The notes under the pieces: model-generated
Told to the model about the DNA's origin: nothing
Databases searched by the model: none
Seen by the model: the letters and a program-made list of their open reading frames with translations, nothing else
Shown: piece after piece, positions 44,501-55,174 of the stretch
How the letters are laid out: every line of letters starts with the position of its first letter
Numbering within the stretch: position 1 is the first letter of the stretch
Source: Stutzerimonas stutzeri
Lineage (GTDB): Bacteria; Pseudomonadota; Gammaproteobacteria; Pseudomonadales; Pseudomonadaceae
Direction: 5' to 3'
Length of the DNA: 64,000 nucleotides
NCBI RefSeq assembly: GCF_019090095.1
Contig: NZ_JAGQFP010000001.1
Coordinates: 124,001-188,000, forward strand
Translations under genes and position numbers: made by a program

Positions 44501-45027
44501 CCGAGGCGCTGGAAACGCTGGAAAACGTCATTCGCAAGATCGACAAGGAGACCCGCAACCGCTTCAAGGAAACGTTCGATCAGATCAATAGCGGTCTGCA
44601 GGCGCTTTTCCCCAAGGTTTTCGGTGGCGGCAATGCCTATCTGGAACTTACCGGGGAAGATTTACTCGATACCGGGGTGGCGATCATGGCGCGTCCACCG
44701 GGCAAGAAGAACAGCACCATCCATCTGCTGTCAGGAGGGGAGAAGGCGTTGACCGCTCTAGCGCTGGTCTTTGCGATCTTCCAGCTCAATCCGGCGCCGT
44801 TCTGCATGCTCGATGAAGTGGATGCGCCGCTGGATGATGCCAACGTCGGGCGCTATGCGCGTCTGGTCAAGGAGATGTCGGAAAAGGTGCAGTTCATCTA
44901 CATCACGCATAACAAGATCGCGATGGAGATGGCTGACCAACTGATGGGCGTGACCATGCACGAGCCGGGTTGCTCAAGGCTGGTGGCGGTCGATGTGGAG
45001 CAAGCGGTTGCATTGGCGGAAGCCTGA
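41539..45027 (+). CDS. smc: chromosome segregation protein SMC
   Basis: A 1162-residue condensin ATPase. The N-terminal head has Walker A GPNGCGKSN (residues 32-40 approximately), the hinge spans about 510-640, and two long coiled coils rich in Gln, Glu, Leu and Arg flank it. The C-terminal head has the ABC signature LLSGGEKALTALAL and Walker B CMLDEVDAPLDD. It compacts and segregates the chromosome, normally with ScpA and ScpB. The ATG at 41539 gives the conserved MRLKSIKLAGFKSFVD; the frame extends only six codons further up. zipA and ligA follow. Confidence 0.97.
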   Translation: MRLKSIKLAGFKSFVDPTTVSFPSNMAAVVGPNGCGKSNIIDAVRWVMGESSAKNLRGESMTDVIFNGSNTRKPVTQASIELIFDNSDGTLTGEYAAFAEISIRRRVTRDAQNTYFLNGVKCRRRDITDIFLGTGLGPRSYSIIEQGMISKLIEAKPEELRNFIEEAAGISKYKERRRETENRIRRTHENLARLTDLREELERQLERLHRQAQSAEKYQEYKAEERQLKAQLTALRWQALNAQVGQREQVIGGQEVSFEALNAEQRNADASIERLRDGHHELSERFNLVQGRFYSVGGDIARVEQSIQHGQQRLRQLQDDLREAEQARLETESHLGHDRTLLATLGEELAMLEPEQDIAGAAAEESAAQLEEAEISMQAWQEQWERFNQQSTEPRRAAEVQQSRIQQLEQSLERLVERRRRLDDERASLAGDPEGVELSELNEQLALGELGLEELAVAQEQTDQQLEQLREQIQQASRSEQHAQGELQRLNGRIASLEALQQAAMDPGKGVVEWLQDQGLDQRPRLADGLRVEPGWELAVETVLGADLQAVLLDRFDDLDFGGFEQGDLRLVSPQLAARAVRGSLLDKVTATSDLSPWLGRVKPVEDLDQALAERASLADDESLISRDGYWVGRHFLRIRRAGEAESGLLARSQELERLQAERDEGEAALELLSEQLLQLREAQREWEERREQQRRQHQELSRQQGELNARRSASQAKLEQLTLRRQRLDEELIELSEQRAVETEQLGEARLQLQDALDAMALVTEQRETLLASRDGIREQLDRIRQEARQHKDHAHQLAVRVGSLRAQHDSTRQALERLEQQFERALERREQLSLNLDEGQAPLEELRMKLEELLERRMGVEDELKQARLALEDADRELRDAEKRRTQAEQQAQLLRGQLEQQRMEWQALTVRRKALQDQLREDGFDLHGVIGTLPAEASESEWEAELERLGARIQRLGPINLAAIDEYQQQSERKRYLDAQNDDLTEALETLENVIRKIDKETRNRFKETFDQINSGLQALFPKVFGGGNAYLELTGEDLLDTGVAIMARPPGKKNSTIHLLSGGEKALTALALVFAIFQLNPAPFCMLDEVDAPLDDANVGRYARLVKEMSEKVQFIYITHNKIAMEMADQLMGVTMHEPGCSRLVAVDVEQAVALAEA

Positions 45028-45207
45028 GTGGCGTGTGATCCAGACGGATCGAGGGCAAGTGGAGACCAATAAAAGAGCCGCGCCGGGCGGTGCACATCTA
45101 CCGTTCGTCGTGCTAGTTTAGGGCGCAATTTTTACGATGCGCAGATGAGCCTGTTCAGCGGCTGGGAATCTGCGTCTTTATCATCGATTTCAGGGGTTTA
45201 AGCATTA

Positions 45208-46029
45208 ATGGATATCGGTCTGCGCGAGTGGCTGATCGTCATCGGCATCATTGTTATCGCCGGCATTCTTTTCGATGGCTGGCGGCGGATGCGCGGTAGC
45301 AAGGGCAAGTTGAAGTTCAAGCTGGACCGTAATATCGCCAATAGCTTTCCGGATGATGACGATTCCAACGAATTGCTGGGGCCGCCGCGTGTGGTGAGTC
45401 GCAGCAACGAGCCATCGCTGGACGAAGAAGAGCTCCCTTCGATGAGTGCGCGCGATACTAACAAGCGCCGCTCAACGGAACCCCAGCAAGGCGACCTGCG
45501 TTTCTCCAACGACGACGCGCCGGTGCCAACATTGCTCGACCCGGTTTCGGATGATGACGAGGACTTGGCTGAAGAATCTGATCAGGACCTGCCTCCGGTT
45601 GAGGAAGTGCTCGTCATCAATGTGATCTCGCGCGATCCGCATGGCTTTCGCGGTCCCGCCTTGCTGCAGAACATCCTCGAGAGCGGTCTGAGGTTTGGCG
45701 AGATGGACATCTTCCACCGCCACGAGAGCATGGCCGGCAACGGCGAGGTGCTGTTTTCCATGGCCAATGCCGTCAAGCCTGGCACCTTCGATCTGGACGA
45801 CATCGATCATTTCACCACGCCCGCCGTAAGCTTTTTTCTCGGTCTGCCGGGGCCGCGATACCCGAAGCAGGCTTTCGACGTGATGGTCGCGGCCGCGCGG
45901 AAGTTGTCTCAGGAACTGAACGGTGAGCTCAAGGACGATCAGCGCAGCGTGCTGACGGCGCAAACCATCGAGCATTACCGCCAGCGCATCGTCGATTACG
46001 AGCGCCGGCAGATGACTACCAAGCGCTGA
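45208..46029 (+). CDS. zipA: cell division protein ZipA
   Basis: A 273-residue divisome protein: an N-terminal membrane helix ([20 protein letters not shown]), a basic stretch, an acidic and proline-containing linker to about residue 130, and a C-terminal FtsZ-binding domain (from about [21 protein letters not shown] onward). It anchors FtsZ to the membrane at septation. The smc-zipA-ligA order is conserved among pseudomonads. An intrinsic terminator follows immediately. Confidence 0.95.
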   Translation: MDIGLREWLIVIGIIVIAGILFDGWRRMRGSKGKLKFKLDRNIANSFPDDDDSNELLGPPRVVSRSNEPSLDEEELPSMSARDTNKRRSTEPQQGDLRFSNDDAPVPTLLDPVSDDDEDLAEESDQDLPPVEEVLVINVISRDPHGFRGPALLQNILESGLRFGEMDIFHRHESMAGNGEVLFSMANAVKPGTFDLDDIDHFTTPAVSFFLGLPGPRYPKQAFDVMVAAARKLSQELNGELKDDQRSVLTAQTIEHYRQRIVDYERRQMTTKR

Positions 46030-46035
46030 ACCCAG

Positions 46036-46063
46036 GAACCGCTCTCAGGAGCGGTTCTTTTTT
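46036..46063 (+). terminator. intrinsic terminator of zipA
   Basis: GAACCGCTC (46036-46044) pairs with GAGCGGTTC (46049-46057), followed by six T (46058-46063). It begins 6 nt after the zipA stop. Confidence 0.95.
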
Positions 46064-46192
46064 GGGTTGAGAGTGGCGCCCATAGCCATTCTCGAACGCG
46101 CCTGGTGAGCGGCACGCCGGCCTAGAGCGCGCACTCGGGCACTCGAAAACAAGGCCTCGCGCGGAGGCGGGTGTTGGCCGCGCACGATCTGA

Positions 46193-48700
<2,508 letters not shown>

Positions 48701-48719
48701 CTCAGTATCAGCTCCTCGG

Positions 48720-49330
48720 CTTCGCGCCGAGGTCGGCGCTCCCACACAAGCTCAGCCAGCGCAGGCGGTGTTTTTCTGCTTTTGTGGGAGCCGCGCCCCC
48801 GCGGCGAAAAGACCCGTCTTGCCAGCCCATACGCAAGGCTTCGCGCCGAGGTCGGCGCTCCCACACAAGCTCAGCCAGCGCAGGCGGTGTTTTTCTGCTT
48901 TTGTGGGAGCCGCGCCCCCGCGGCGAAAGGACCGTCCTGCCAGCGCAGGCGTAACGCTTCGCGCCGAGGTCGGCGCTCCCACACAAGCTCAGCCAGCGCA
49001 GGCGGCGGTTTTGTGCTTTGTGGGAGCCGCGCCCCCGCGGCGAAAGGACCGTCCTGCCAGCGCAGGCGTAACGCTTCGCGCCGAGGTCGGCGCTCCCACG
49101 CAAGCTCAGCCAGCGCAGGCGGTGTTTTTCTGCATTTGTGGGAGCCGCGCCCCCGCGGCGATAGGACCGTCCTGCCAGCCCATACGCAAGAGCTTCGCGC
49201 CGAGGTCGGCACTCCCACATTAAGCTCAGCCAGCGCAGGCGGCGCTTTTTGTGCTTTTGTGGAGCCGCGCCCCCGCGGCGAAAGGACCGTCCTGCCAGCA
49301 CATACGCAAGGCCTCGCGCCGAAGTTGGCA
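48720..49330. repeat. tandem array of five REP-pair units plus a decayed sixth
   Basis: Units begin at 48720, 48839, 48957, 49074 and 49193, with lengths 119, 118, 117, 119 and 119 bp; a degenerate start of a sixth is at 49312. Each unit holds two oppositely oriented palindromes: GCGCCGA-GG-TCGGCGC next to CTCCCAC, and GCCGCG-CCCC-CGCGGC next to GTGGGAG. The two are separated by about 37 bp, and a further spacer of about 30 bp carries CTGCCAGC. This is the layout of a REP doublet (REPIN) amplified in tandem. Units are nearly identical, with a few substitutions and 1-2 bp indels. Confidence 0.93.
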
Positions 49331-49480
49331 TGCTTGGAAATATCAAGGCAACGTCCGTGATTTTTTCTAAAGAAATTCCCCGCCTGTCCGAAAACCTTCG
49401 CAGGCGGGCTCGTTTGCTAGCGCGTTCGCCGGTGTCGTACAGGTTGTTCTCGGGGCTTGCAAAAAATTTCAAATGCCTCC
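49331..49480. other. spacer between REP array and fliC promoter
   Basis: About 150 bp with no supported gene. It is more AT-rich than its surroundings (for example TTTTTTCTAAAGAAA near 49362 and AAAAAATTTCAAAT near 49461), suggesting curved DNA or regulator sites upstream of the flagellin promoter. No known site is assignable. Confidence 0.4.
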
Positions 49481-49507
49481 TAAAGCTCACCGAAACGACG
49501 CCGATAA
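49481..49507 (+). promoter_or_regulatory. sigma-28 (FliA) promoter of fliC
   Basis: TAAA at 49481-49484 and GCCGATAA at 49500-49507 with exactly 15 bp between them match the sigma-28 consensus. Transcription would start near 49514, giving a leader of about 90 nt before fliC. The flagellin gene is the classic FliA target. Confidence 0.93.
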
Positions 49508-49605
49508 GCTAATCGAATGCGAACTCAATGGGTGCCTGGGCAAATAGCCGGCCCGGAGTCGCAAGCTCAGGCAACCAAAGTAACTAGCGCCCTTGGAGGC
49601 TCATC

Positions 49606-51051
49606 ATGGCTCTCACAGTCAATACCAACGTAGCGTCCCTGAACACTCAGCGGAACCTCAGCAGTTCCTCGAACGCTCTCAGCACCTCTATGCAGCGTCT
49701 TTCCACAGGCAGCCGCATCAACAGCGCCAAAGATGACGCGGCCGGGCTGCAGATTTCCAACCGTCTGACCAGCCAGATCAATGGTCTGGGTGTTGCGGTA
49801 CGCAACGCTAACGACGGTATCTCCCTGGCGCAGACCGCGGAAGGCGCCCTGCAGCAGTCCACCAACATTCTGCAACGTATGCGCGACCTTTCTCTGCAAG
49901 CTGCTAACGGCTCGAACGCCGGTACCGAACGTAGCGCTCTGCAGCAGGAAGTAACCCAACTGCAAAGCGAACTGACGCGGATTGCCGAAACCACAACCTT
50001 CGGTGGACGCAAGCTGCTCGATGGTTCGTTTGGCTCGTCCAACTTCCAGGTTGGCGCGAATGCCAACGAGACCATTTCTGTAGCGCTGGCGGGTGCTGGT
50101 GCGAATGCTATCGGTAGCTACCAGGTCAAAGGTGGCGGTTCGATCTTCGGAACGGCCGTCGATAGTGCCGCGGGTGCTAACGGTTCAGCTATCGGTGACC
50201 TGACCATCACCGGAAACGGCAAAACAGCTACTGCTACTGTTGCAGCAAACGCATCGGCGAAAGACTTTGCCTCCGCTGTCAACTCCACCACCAGCAGTAC
50301 AGGCGTTTCCGCCACGGCGCGCACTGAGGCGATTCTAGGTGGCTTCAGTGTGGATGACGGTACTCAGCTGTCGTTTGATGTAACCGTAGGAACTCAGACT
50401 GTTAGTATCGCTGGTGCGACTTCGCTTAAGGATGTTTCTGATCAGATCAACTCCCAGGCGGGTAAATCTGGCCTGAATGCAGTGCTTGAAGGCGATAAGC
50501 TTCGTCTGACTAACGACAAGGGCGAAAATATCTCCATCGCGGCGGTAACCGGAGACGGCACCACGCCTGCGCTGACCATTGCCGGCGTAGCCGCTGACGG
50601 TACAGAGGGTACTGCCGACGACGCCACTGATGGTGCGGTTGTGACTGGAAACGTCACGGTAAACTCTGCATCCGGTTACGTAATGACCGCCGCAACGGAC
50701 CTCACTGAGGCTCTGAGCTCTGGTGTAGGTACCTTGGCCTCGGTCGGCAGCATCGACATCTCTACCGCCTCAGGTGCGCAGGACGCTCTGGCAATCATCG
50801 ATGGTGCGATTGCCAAGATCGACTCTCAGCGAGCTGACCTCGGTGGCGTGCAGAACCGTTTCGACAACACGATCGCCAACCTGCAAAGCATCTCTGAAAA
50901 CGTCTCCGCCGCCCGCGGGCGTATTCAAGATACCGACTTTGCGGCTGAAACTGCCAACCTGAGCAAGAACCAGATTCTGCAGCAGGCTGGTACCGCGATC
51001 CTCGCCCAGGCCAAGCAGCTGCCGCAGGCAGTCTTGAGTCTGCTGCAGTAA
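49606..51051 (+). CDS. fliC: flagellin
   Basis: A 481-residue filament subunit. The conserved D0/D1 N-terminus ([38 protein letters not shown]) and C-terminus ([20 protein letters not shown]) flank a variable, Ala/Gly/Thr-rich surface region from about 180 to 390. The ATG follows GGAGG. The middle contains no cysteine and many Ser/Thr, as in glycosylated pseudomonad flagellins, though glycosylation is only a possibility. It leads the fliC-flaG-fliD-fliS-fliT block. Confidence 0.97.
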   Translation: MALTVNTNVASLNTQRNLSSSSNALSTSMQRLSTGSRINSAKDDAAGLQISNRLTSQINGLGVAVRNANDGISLAQTAEGALQQSTNILQRMRDLSLQAANGSNAGTERSALQQEVTQLQSELTRIAETTTFGGRKLLDGSFGSSNFQVGANANETISVALAGAGANAIGSYQVKGGGSIFGTAVDSAAGANGSAIGDLTITGNGKTATATVAANASAKDFASAVNSTTSSTGVSATARTEAILGGFSVDDGTQLSFDVTVGTQTVSIAGATSLKDVSDQINSQAGKSGLNAVLEGDKLRLTNDKGENISIAAVTGDGTTPALTIAGVAADGTEGTADDATDGAVVTGNVTVNSASGYVMTAATDLTEALSSGVGTLASVGSIDISTASGAQDALAIIDGAIAKIDSQRADLGGVQNRFDNTIANLQSISENVSAARGRIQDTDFAAETANLSKNQILQQAGTAILAQAKQLPQAVLSLLQ

Positions 51052-51070
51052 CCGGGCAGCGGCGTTGACG

Positions 51071-51099
51071 ATGGAGGTAGGGCGGTGCTCTACCTCCAT
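51071..51099 (+). terminator. hairpin after fliC
   Basis: ATGGAGGTAG (51071-51080) and CTACCTCCAT (51090-51099) form a perfect 10-bp stem, 20 nt after the fliC stop. There is no T-tract, so it may stabilise the fliC message and reduce rather than block readthrough into flaG. Confidence 0.65.
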
Positions 51100-51119
51100 T
51101 GATTCATGAGGGTGAATCA
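51100..51119 (+). promoter_or_regulatory. hairpin with the flaG ribosome-binding site in its loop
   Basis: TGATTCA (51100-51106) and TGAATCA (51113-51119) are inverted repeats; the 6-nt loop TGAGGG holds the flaG Shine-Dalgarno, and the ATG begins at 51120. The stem abuts the fliC hairpin on one side and the start codon on the other. Confidence 0.55.
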
Positions 51120-51476
51120 ATGGACATCGGAAAGATAGCTGGCAACACCGCATCGTCGATAGTGACTGGGTCGTCACCCAGCCTTCTCAAGGAGGCTGGG
51201 TTTTCTTCGTTGGACAAGCGTCAGGCACCGGAGAAGCAGGACGAGAAGAAAGGTCCAGAGAGCATGACCAACCTGGTCGAGCGGTTCCGTTCACAGGTGC
51301 AGAGCATTCAGCGTGATCTGAGCTTTAGCGTGGATGATTCGACTGGCGATGTAGTTGTTCAAGTCATCGATGGCAATTCAGGCAAGGTTGTTCGACAGAT
51401 TCCATCTGAGGAGATCCTCCGGCTCACTGAGCGGTTGGATGAGATGCGCAGTTTGATGTTTGAGACCAAGGCATAA
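51120..51476 (+). CDS. flaG: flagellar protein FlaG
   Basis: A 118-residue protein with a low-complexity N-terminus and a conserved C-terminal FlaG domain (LSFSVDDSTGDVVVQVIDGNSGKVVRQIPSEEILRL in pieces). FlaG family members affect filament length. The ATG at 51120 is chosen for the GAGGG ribosome-binding site; an ATG seven codons upstream overlaps the fliC hairpin. It precedes fliD. Confidence 0.9.
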   Translation: MDIGKIAGNTASSIVTGSSPSLLKEAGFSSLDKRQAPEKQDEKKGPESMTNLVERFRSQVQSIQRDLSFSVDDSTGDVVVQVIDGNSGKVVRQIPSEEILRLTERLDEMRSLMFETKA

Positions 51477-51543
51477 ACGGCATGGTTTTTGTTTGTTTAT
51501 GCTTAAGGTTTCGCAGGTAACATTTTCTTGACGGGGTATGGCT

Positions 51544-52962
51544 ATGGCAGGCGTAACAGGCATCGGATCGGGGATCGACATCGACAGTATCGTCGCCAGC
51601 ATGGTGACCGCTGAGCGTGCGCCCAAAGAAACGCAGCTTGCCAATCTCGAAAAGAAAACTACTACACGGATTACCGCTGTTGGCGCCCTCAGGGGGGCAA
51701 TCAGCGAGTTCCAGACCGCGCTGGGCGCGTTGAACAAGCCCGCACTTTTTCAGGCTCGCTCCGCCACGTCGAGCAAGCCGGACATTCTTTCCGTGACTGC
51801 AGGTACAACCGCTGGGGCCGGTAGTTACAAGGTCGAAGTAAGTCAGCTCGCGGCGAGCAGCAAGGTGGCGCTACGTGCGATCGCGGATGACCCAGCTGCA
51901 CCCGTGACCCTTGGGACGGGCAAGCTGACCGTCAGTGTTGGCAATAATGCCCTGCCGGCTATCGATGTGGATGCCAGCAACAATACGTTGGCAGGCATTC
52001 GCGACGCGATCAACAAAGCTGGCGCCGAGCAGGGCGTTACGGCGACCATAGTGACCGACGACGATGGCTCGCGCTTGGTATTGAGCAGTTCTACTACCGG
52101 GGCGCAGGAAGATATTACCGTCCAGATCGAGAATGCCACTGGCGACCTAGGAAAGCTTGCCTTTGCTGGGCCAGCCGACGCTACCAATGACGCCGGAGCG
52201 CCTAAGGTGCTTGCTACCGCCGCCTCTGCCTCCTTGACCATCGACGGTCTGCCAGTCACAAGCAAATCGAATAAGTTGAGCAATGCCATCGAGGGGGTGA
52301 CACTCAATCTCCTGACGAAAACTGAGCCGAATACACCGCTCACGGTGACGGTGGGTCTGGATAAAGGCGGAGTTAAAACCCAGGTTCAGTCCTTTGTTGA
52401 TGCTTACAATAAGCTGATCGGCGTCATCAACGCCCAGACCAAGGTCACCTCTGTAGGGGATGGCAAGGCGCCTGTTACGGGTGCGCTAGTCGGCGATGCG
52501 ACGGCTCGTACGCTGCTCGGCACTATCCGAAACGAGCTGATTAACGTCCAGGGTGACGGAAACATACGGGCCCTCACCGATATTGGAATTACCACTCAGA
52601 AAGACGGCACCTTGACGGTCGATAGCAAGAAGCTCGACAAAGCGCTGGCTGATAATTTCGAGCAGTTATCAGGGTTGTTTACCGGAGAGACCGGACTGGC
52701 GACACGTCTCGATGCCAAACTCAAGCCCTATACCGAAACCGGTGGCATTCTCGAGCAGCGCAACAAGCAGATGACCGAGACCATTGCAGGCATCGACAAG
52801 CAGAAGGAAGACCTTAACCGGCGCCTCACCTCACTACAGGAACGACTTTACAAGCAGTTCAATGCGATGGATTTGCTGGTGGGGCAGTTGTCCAACACCT
52901 CCTCGAGCTTGCTGGCATCCCTTGAGAATTTGCCGTGGGCGGCTAGCAATTCGAAGAGGTAG
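51544..52962 (+). CDS. fliD: flagellar filament cap protein FliD
   Basis: A 472-residue hook-associated protein 2. The N-terminus MAGVTGIGSGIDIDSIVASMV and the C-terminal coiled coil (QRNKQMTETIAGIDKQKEDLNRRL) are typical. FliD caps the growing filament and helps flagellin fold. Two ATGs are possible, at 51538 and 51544; GGGG ends one base before the first and seven before the second, so 51544 is preferred. A terminator closes the unit. Confidence 0.95.
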   Translation: MAGVTGIGSGIDIDSIVASMVTAERAPKETQLANLEKKTTTRITAVGALRGAISEFQTALGALNKPALFQARSATSSKPDILSVTAGTTAGAGSYKVEVSQLAASSKVALRAIADDPAAPVTLGTGKLTVSVGNNALPAIDVDASNNTLAGIRDAINKAGAEQGVTATIVTDDDGSRLVLSSSTTGAQEDITVQIENATGDLGKLAFAGPADATNDAGAPKVLATAASASLTIDGLPVTSKSNKLSNAIEGVTLNLLTKTEPNTPLTVTVGLDKGGVKTQVQSFVDAYNKLIGVINAQTKVTSVGDGKAPVTGALVGDATARTLLGTIRNELINVQGDGNIRALTDIGITTQKDGTLTVDSKKLDKALADNFEQLSGLFTGETGLATRLDAKLKPYTETGGILEQRNKQMTETIAGIDKQKEDLNRRLTSLQERLYKQFNAMDLLVGQLSNTSSSLLASLENLPWAASNSKR

Positions 52963-52982
52963 GTCCTGCTTCTAATGAATCA

Positions 52983-53005
52983 AACCGCCGGCTAGGCGGT
53001 TTTTT
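52983..53005 (+). terminator. intrinsic terminator of fliD
   Basis: AACCGCC (52983-52989) pairs with GGCGGTT (52995-53001) around a 5-nt loop, followed by TTTT to 53005. It lies 20 nt after the fliD stop. Confidence 0.9.
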
Positions 53006-53027
53006 CATTTAAAGCCTGACATTGCTA

Positions 53028-53054
53028 TCAAGCTTGAGCGCGTTCGACCGATAA
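53028..53054 (+). promoter_or_regulatory. sigma-28 (FliA) promoter of fliS
   Basis: TCAA at 53028-53031 and ACCGATAA at 53047-53054 with a 15-bp spacer give a near-consensus FliA promoter. It sits just after the fliD terminator, so fliS-fliT can be transcribed independently of fliD. Confidence 0.8.
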
Positions 53055-53093
53055 GCTTTACATGCAAACTGATGTGGCAAGGGGCTCATCCAA

Positions 53094-53480
53094 ATGTACG
53101 CAATGTCAGCAATGAAGCAGTATCAGCAGGTCGGCGTTAAGGTTCAGGTCAACGAGGCCGATCCTCACCAGTTGATCCAGATGCTGATGCAAGGTGGCCT
53201 GGATCGTATCGCGCAGGCAAAAGGGGCTATGGAGCGCGAAGAATTCGCGGAAAAAGGCGTCTTGATTGGCAAGGCTATCAATATCATCGGCGGGCTGCGC
53301 GATTCGCTCGATAAGAGCGTTGGCGGTGAGCTGGCGGAAAACCTCGACAGCCTCTATGAATACATGACGATGCGCCTGTTCGAGGCCAGCCGCCATAACG
53401 ATGTTGACAAGCTCAACGAAGTGGGCAGATTGCTAGCCGAGATCAAGTCGGCCTGGGATCAGATCGCACCCAAGGCTTGA
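53094..53480 (+). CDS. fliS: flagellar export chaperone FliS
   Basis: A 128-residue helical chaperone for flagellin, preventing early polymerisation in the cytoplasm. The core ADPHQLIQMLMQGGLDRIAQAK and YEYMTMRLFEASRHND segments are characteristic. The ATG at 53094 follows AAGGGG; an alternative ATG lies three codons later. It is transcribed from its own sigma-28 promoter and followed by a FliT-like gene. Confidence 0.95.
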   Translation: MYAMSAMKQYQQVGVKVQVNEADPHQLIQMLMQGGLDRIAQAKGAMEREEFAEKGVLIGKAINIIGGLRDSLDKSVGGELAENLDSLYEYMTMRLFEASRHNDVDKLNEVGRLLAEIKSAWDQIAPKA

Positions 53481-53545
53481 CTCGGTCATCTTCTCAGCAG
53501 AACACCGTCAGCGCATCGTACCCATCTGTTTTATAGAGGACCGAC

Positions 53546-53839
53546 ATGCCATCAAGCAAAGAAGCGTTCGCTACGCTGACTGGCAAACTGCGCGATGCGT
53601 TGGCGGCAAACGATTGGGAGGCCATCGCGCGGCTGGACGATGAATGCCGTGCGCAAATGGCGACATTGAACGGCGCTGAAGCTCTGGATGTCGGGTTGCG
53701 TGAGCAACTTGCAGAGCTATCGCAGTTATACCTCGAGCTTCAGCAGTCCGGTCGAGCGGAGCGGGAACGCTTAGCTGCCGAGTTGATTCGCTTGAACCAA
53801 TCGAAGCAGGTGAGGCAAGCCTACGAGCCGCTGGGATAA
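53546..53839 (+). CDS. FliT-like flagellar chaperone
   Basis: A 97-residue all-helical protein with heptad-like leucines, located directly after fliS. Position and size match FliT, the chaperone for FliD, although sequence is poorly conserved in this family. AGAGGACC precedes the ATG. The assignment is mainly by context. Confidence 0.7.
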   Translation: MPSSKEAFATLTGKLRDALAANDWEAIARLDDECRAQMATLNGAEALDVGLREQLAELSQLYLELQQSGRAERERLAAELIRLNQSKQVRQAYEPLG

Positions 53840-54005
53840 GCCATTCACACGGCCGTCGGGGTTGCGGTCTCTCTAGCCGCTTCGCAATTTCCTCTGACGT
53901 TTCTTGTTGAATGCCTGCTTGCACGACTGGCTTCTCGCTCCCCTGGGGGTGAACGGTACTCCCATCCACCCTCAGGCTGCAGCACAACGAAAGGCTTCGT
54001 CGCGT

Positions 54006-54287
54006 TTAGCGATACTCGCAAAGATAGGCGGTATCGGTCGCGACCTTGAGCTGAAACTTGCTGTTGGCCGGCACGGTGAACTGGCTCCCTGTGCCGAACG
54101 TCTGGTAGTTCTCGCTTCCGGGCAGCTTAACGTCCAGGCTGCCTGCCACCACATGCATGACCTCCAGCTGATTGGTGCCGAATTCATAGTCGCCGGGCGC
54201 CATGACGCCGATTGTGGCCGGGCCTGCGGCCATGTCGAACGCGATGGATTTGACGGTGCCGTCGAAGTATTCGTTGACCTTGAACAT
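54006..54287 (-). CDS. ppnP: pyrimidine/purine nucleoside phosphorylase PpnP
   Basis: A 93-residue single-domain cupin of the DUF1255 family. The opening [17 protein letters not shown] and [27 protein letters not shown] are typical. PpnP cleaves several nucleosides with phosphate. The start at 54287 matches the conserved N-terminus; a longer frame to 54347 adds unrelated residues. The 166 bp between the fliT-like gene and this one hold nothing I can identify. Confidence 0.92.
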   Translation of the reverse strand: MFKVNEYFDGTVKSIAFDMAAGPATIGVMAPGDYEFGTNQLEVMHVVAGSLDVKLPGSENYQTFGTGSQFTVPANSKFQLKVATDTAYLCEYR

Positions 54288-54396
54288 TCGCAACTCTCGG
54301 TGAAGAAAATGGGCGGCCAGTATGCCGAAGCGGCGTAGTGGCGTCATCTGATCAGCTATCCAAAAAGCGGCACTTTCCTTTCGGTCCGCGCTGCGC

Positions 54397-54738
54397 TCAC
54401 GACCGAAAAATGAAGTACACCGCGCCCAGCAGGCAGAGTCCGGCCCATAGGTAGTCGAGCTTCATCGGTTGCTGCATGTACAGCACGCTGAAGGGAAGGA
54501 ATATGCCGAGCGTGATCACCTCTTGCATGATCTTCAGTTGTCCGATCGAGAGCTCCGTATAGCCGATTCGGTTGGCTGGCACCATGATCAAATATTCGAA
54601 CAAGGCAATACCCCAGCTGACGAGGGCGGCTATCAGCCATGGCTTGGTCCCGAGTGTCTTCAGGTGGCCGTACCAGGCAAAGGTCATGAAAAGGTTGGAA
54701 ATACAAAGCAGGGCAGCGGTCTGAAGCCAGATGGGCAT
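54397..54738 (-). CDS. DMT-family (DUF486) small membrane protein
   Basis: A 113-residue protein with four membrane helices ([65 protein letters not shown]), matching the DUF486 group of drug/metabolite transporter-like proteins. The segment [16 protein letters not shown] is the family signature. Substrate unknown. GGAG precedes the ATG. Confidence 0.85.
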   Translation of the reverse strand: MPIWLQTAALLCISNLFMTFAWYGHLKTLGTKPWLIAALVSWGIALFEYLIMVPANRIGYTELSIGQLKIMQEVITLGIFLPFSVLYMQQPMKLDYLWAGLCLLGAVYFIFRS

Positions 54739-54880
54739 GGGCGTACTCCGGGGCGATGGCGGATCCTATGGCCCTGCACATGGCTTCGCAAGTGCTCTAA
54801 GTCAGGTCTCGCGGTGCTAGTGCGTTTTGCGTGAGCAGCCATTATTATCGCCGCCCGTTTTTTCATCTCGGATGTTTGAA

Positions 54881-55132
54881 ATGGATTGTCGTCCTGGTTG
54901 TGGCGCGTGTTGCATTGCCCCGTCGATCAGCTCCCCGATTCCCGGCATGCCTTTCGGAAAGCCAGCCGGCGAGCGTTGCATGCATCTCTCCGAGCAAAAT
55001 CTTTGCGGGTTGTTTGGTCTGTCAACGCGTCCGGCAGTCTGTGCTGCGTTCCAGGCTGATCATGCGGTTTGTGGTGAGAGTCGGCAGGACGCGATCCGCC
55101 TGCTTGGCTGGCTTGAGCAGGCGACGGGATAA
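54881..55132 (+). CDS. YkgJ-family cysteine cluster protein
   Basis: An 83-residue protein with conserved cysteines (CRPGCGACC, C in GERCMHLSEQNLCGLF, and RPAVCAAF), the pattern of the YkgJ/CxxCxxCC family thought to bind zinc or an iron-sulfur cluster. Function unknown. The ATG at 54881 is chosen because a GGA lies 8 nt upstream; an ATG three codons earlier is possible. Confidence 0.85.
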   Translation: MDCRPGCGACCIAPSISSPIPGMPFGKPAGERCMHLSEQNLCGLFGLSTRPAVCAAFQADHAVCGESRQDAIRLLGWLEQATG

Positions 55133-55147
55133 CTAACCAGTGCGACT

Positions 55148-55174
55148 GTGGGAGCGCCGACCTCGGCGCGAAGC
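55148..55174 (+). repeat. single REP element identical to one arm of the ligA-fliC array
   Basis: This 27-nt element is the exact reverse complement of the first palindrome and its CTCCCAC flank in the array (for instance at 48838-48864). The stem GCGCCGA/TCGGCGC is followed by GAAGCTTTTT, so it may also act as the terminator of the YkgJ gene ending 16 bp upstream. Confidence 0.88.

Noticed and set aside
48720..49330. CRISPR array
   Set aside because: Unit length is about 118 bp with no unique spacers; the sequence between palindromes is repeated too, and no cas gene is nearby.
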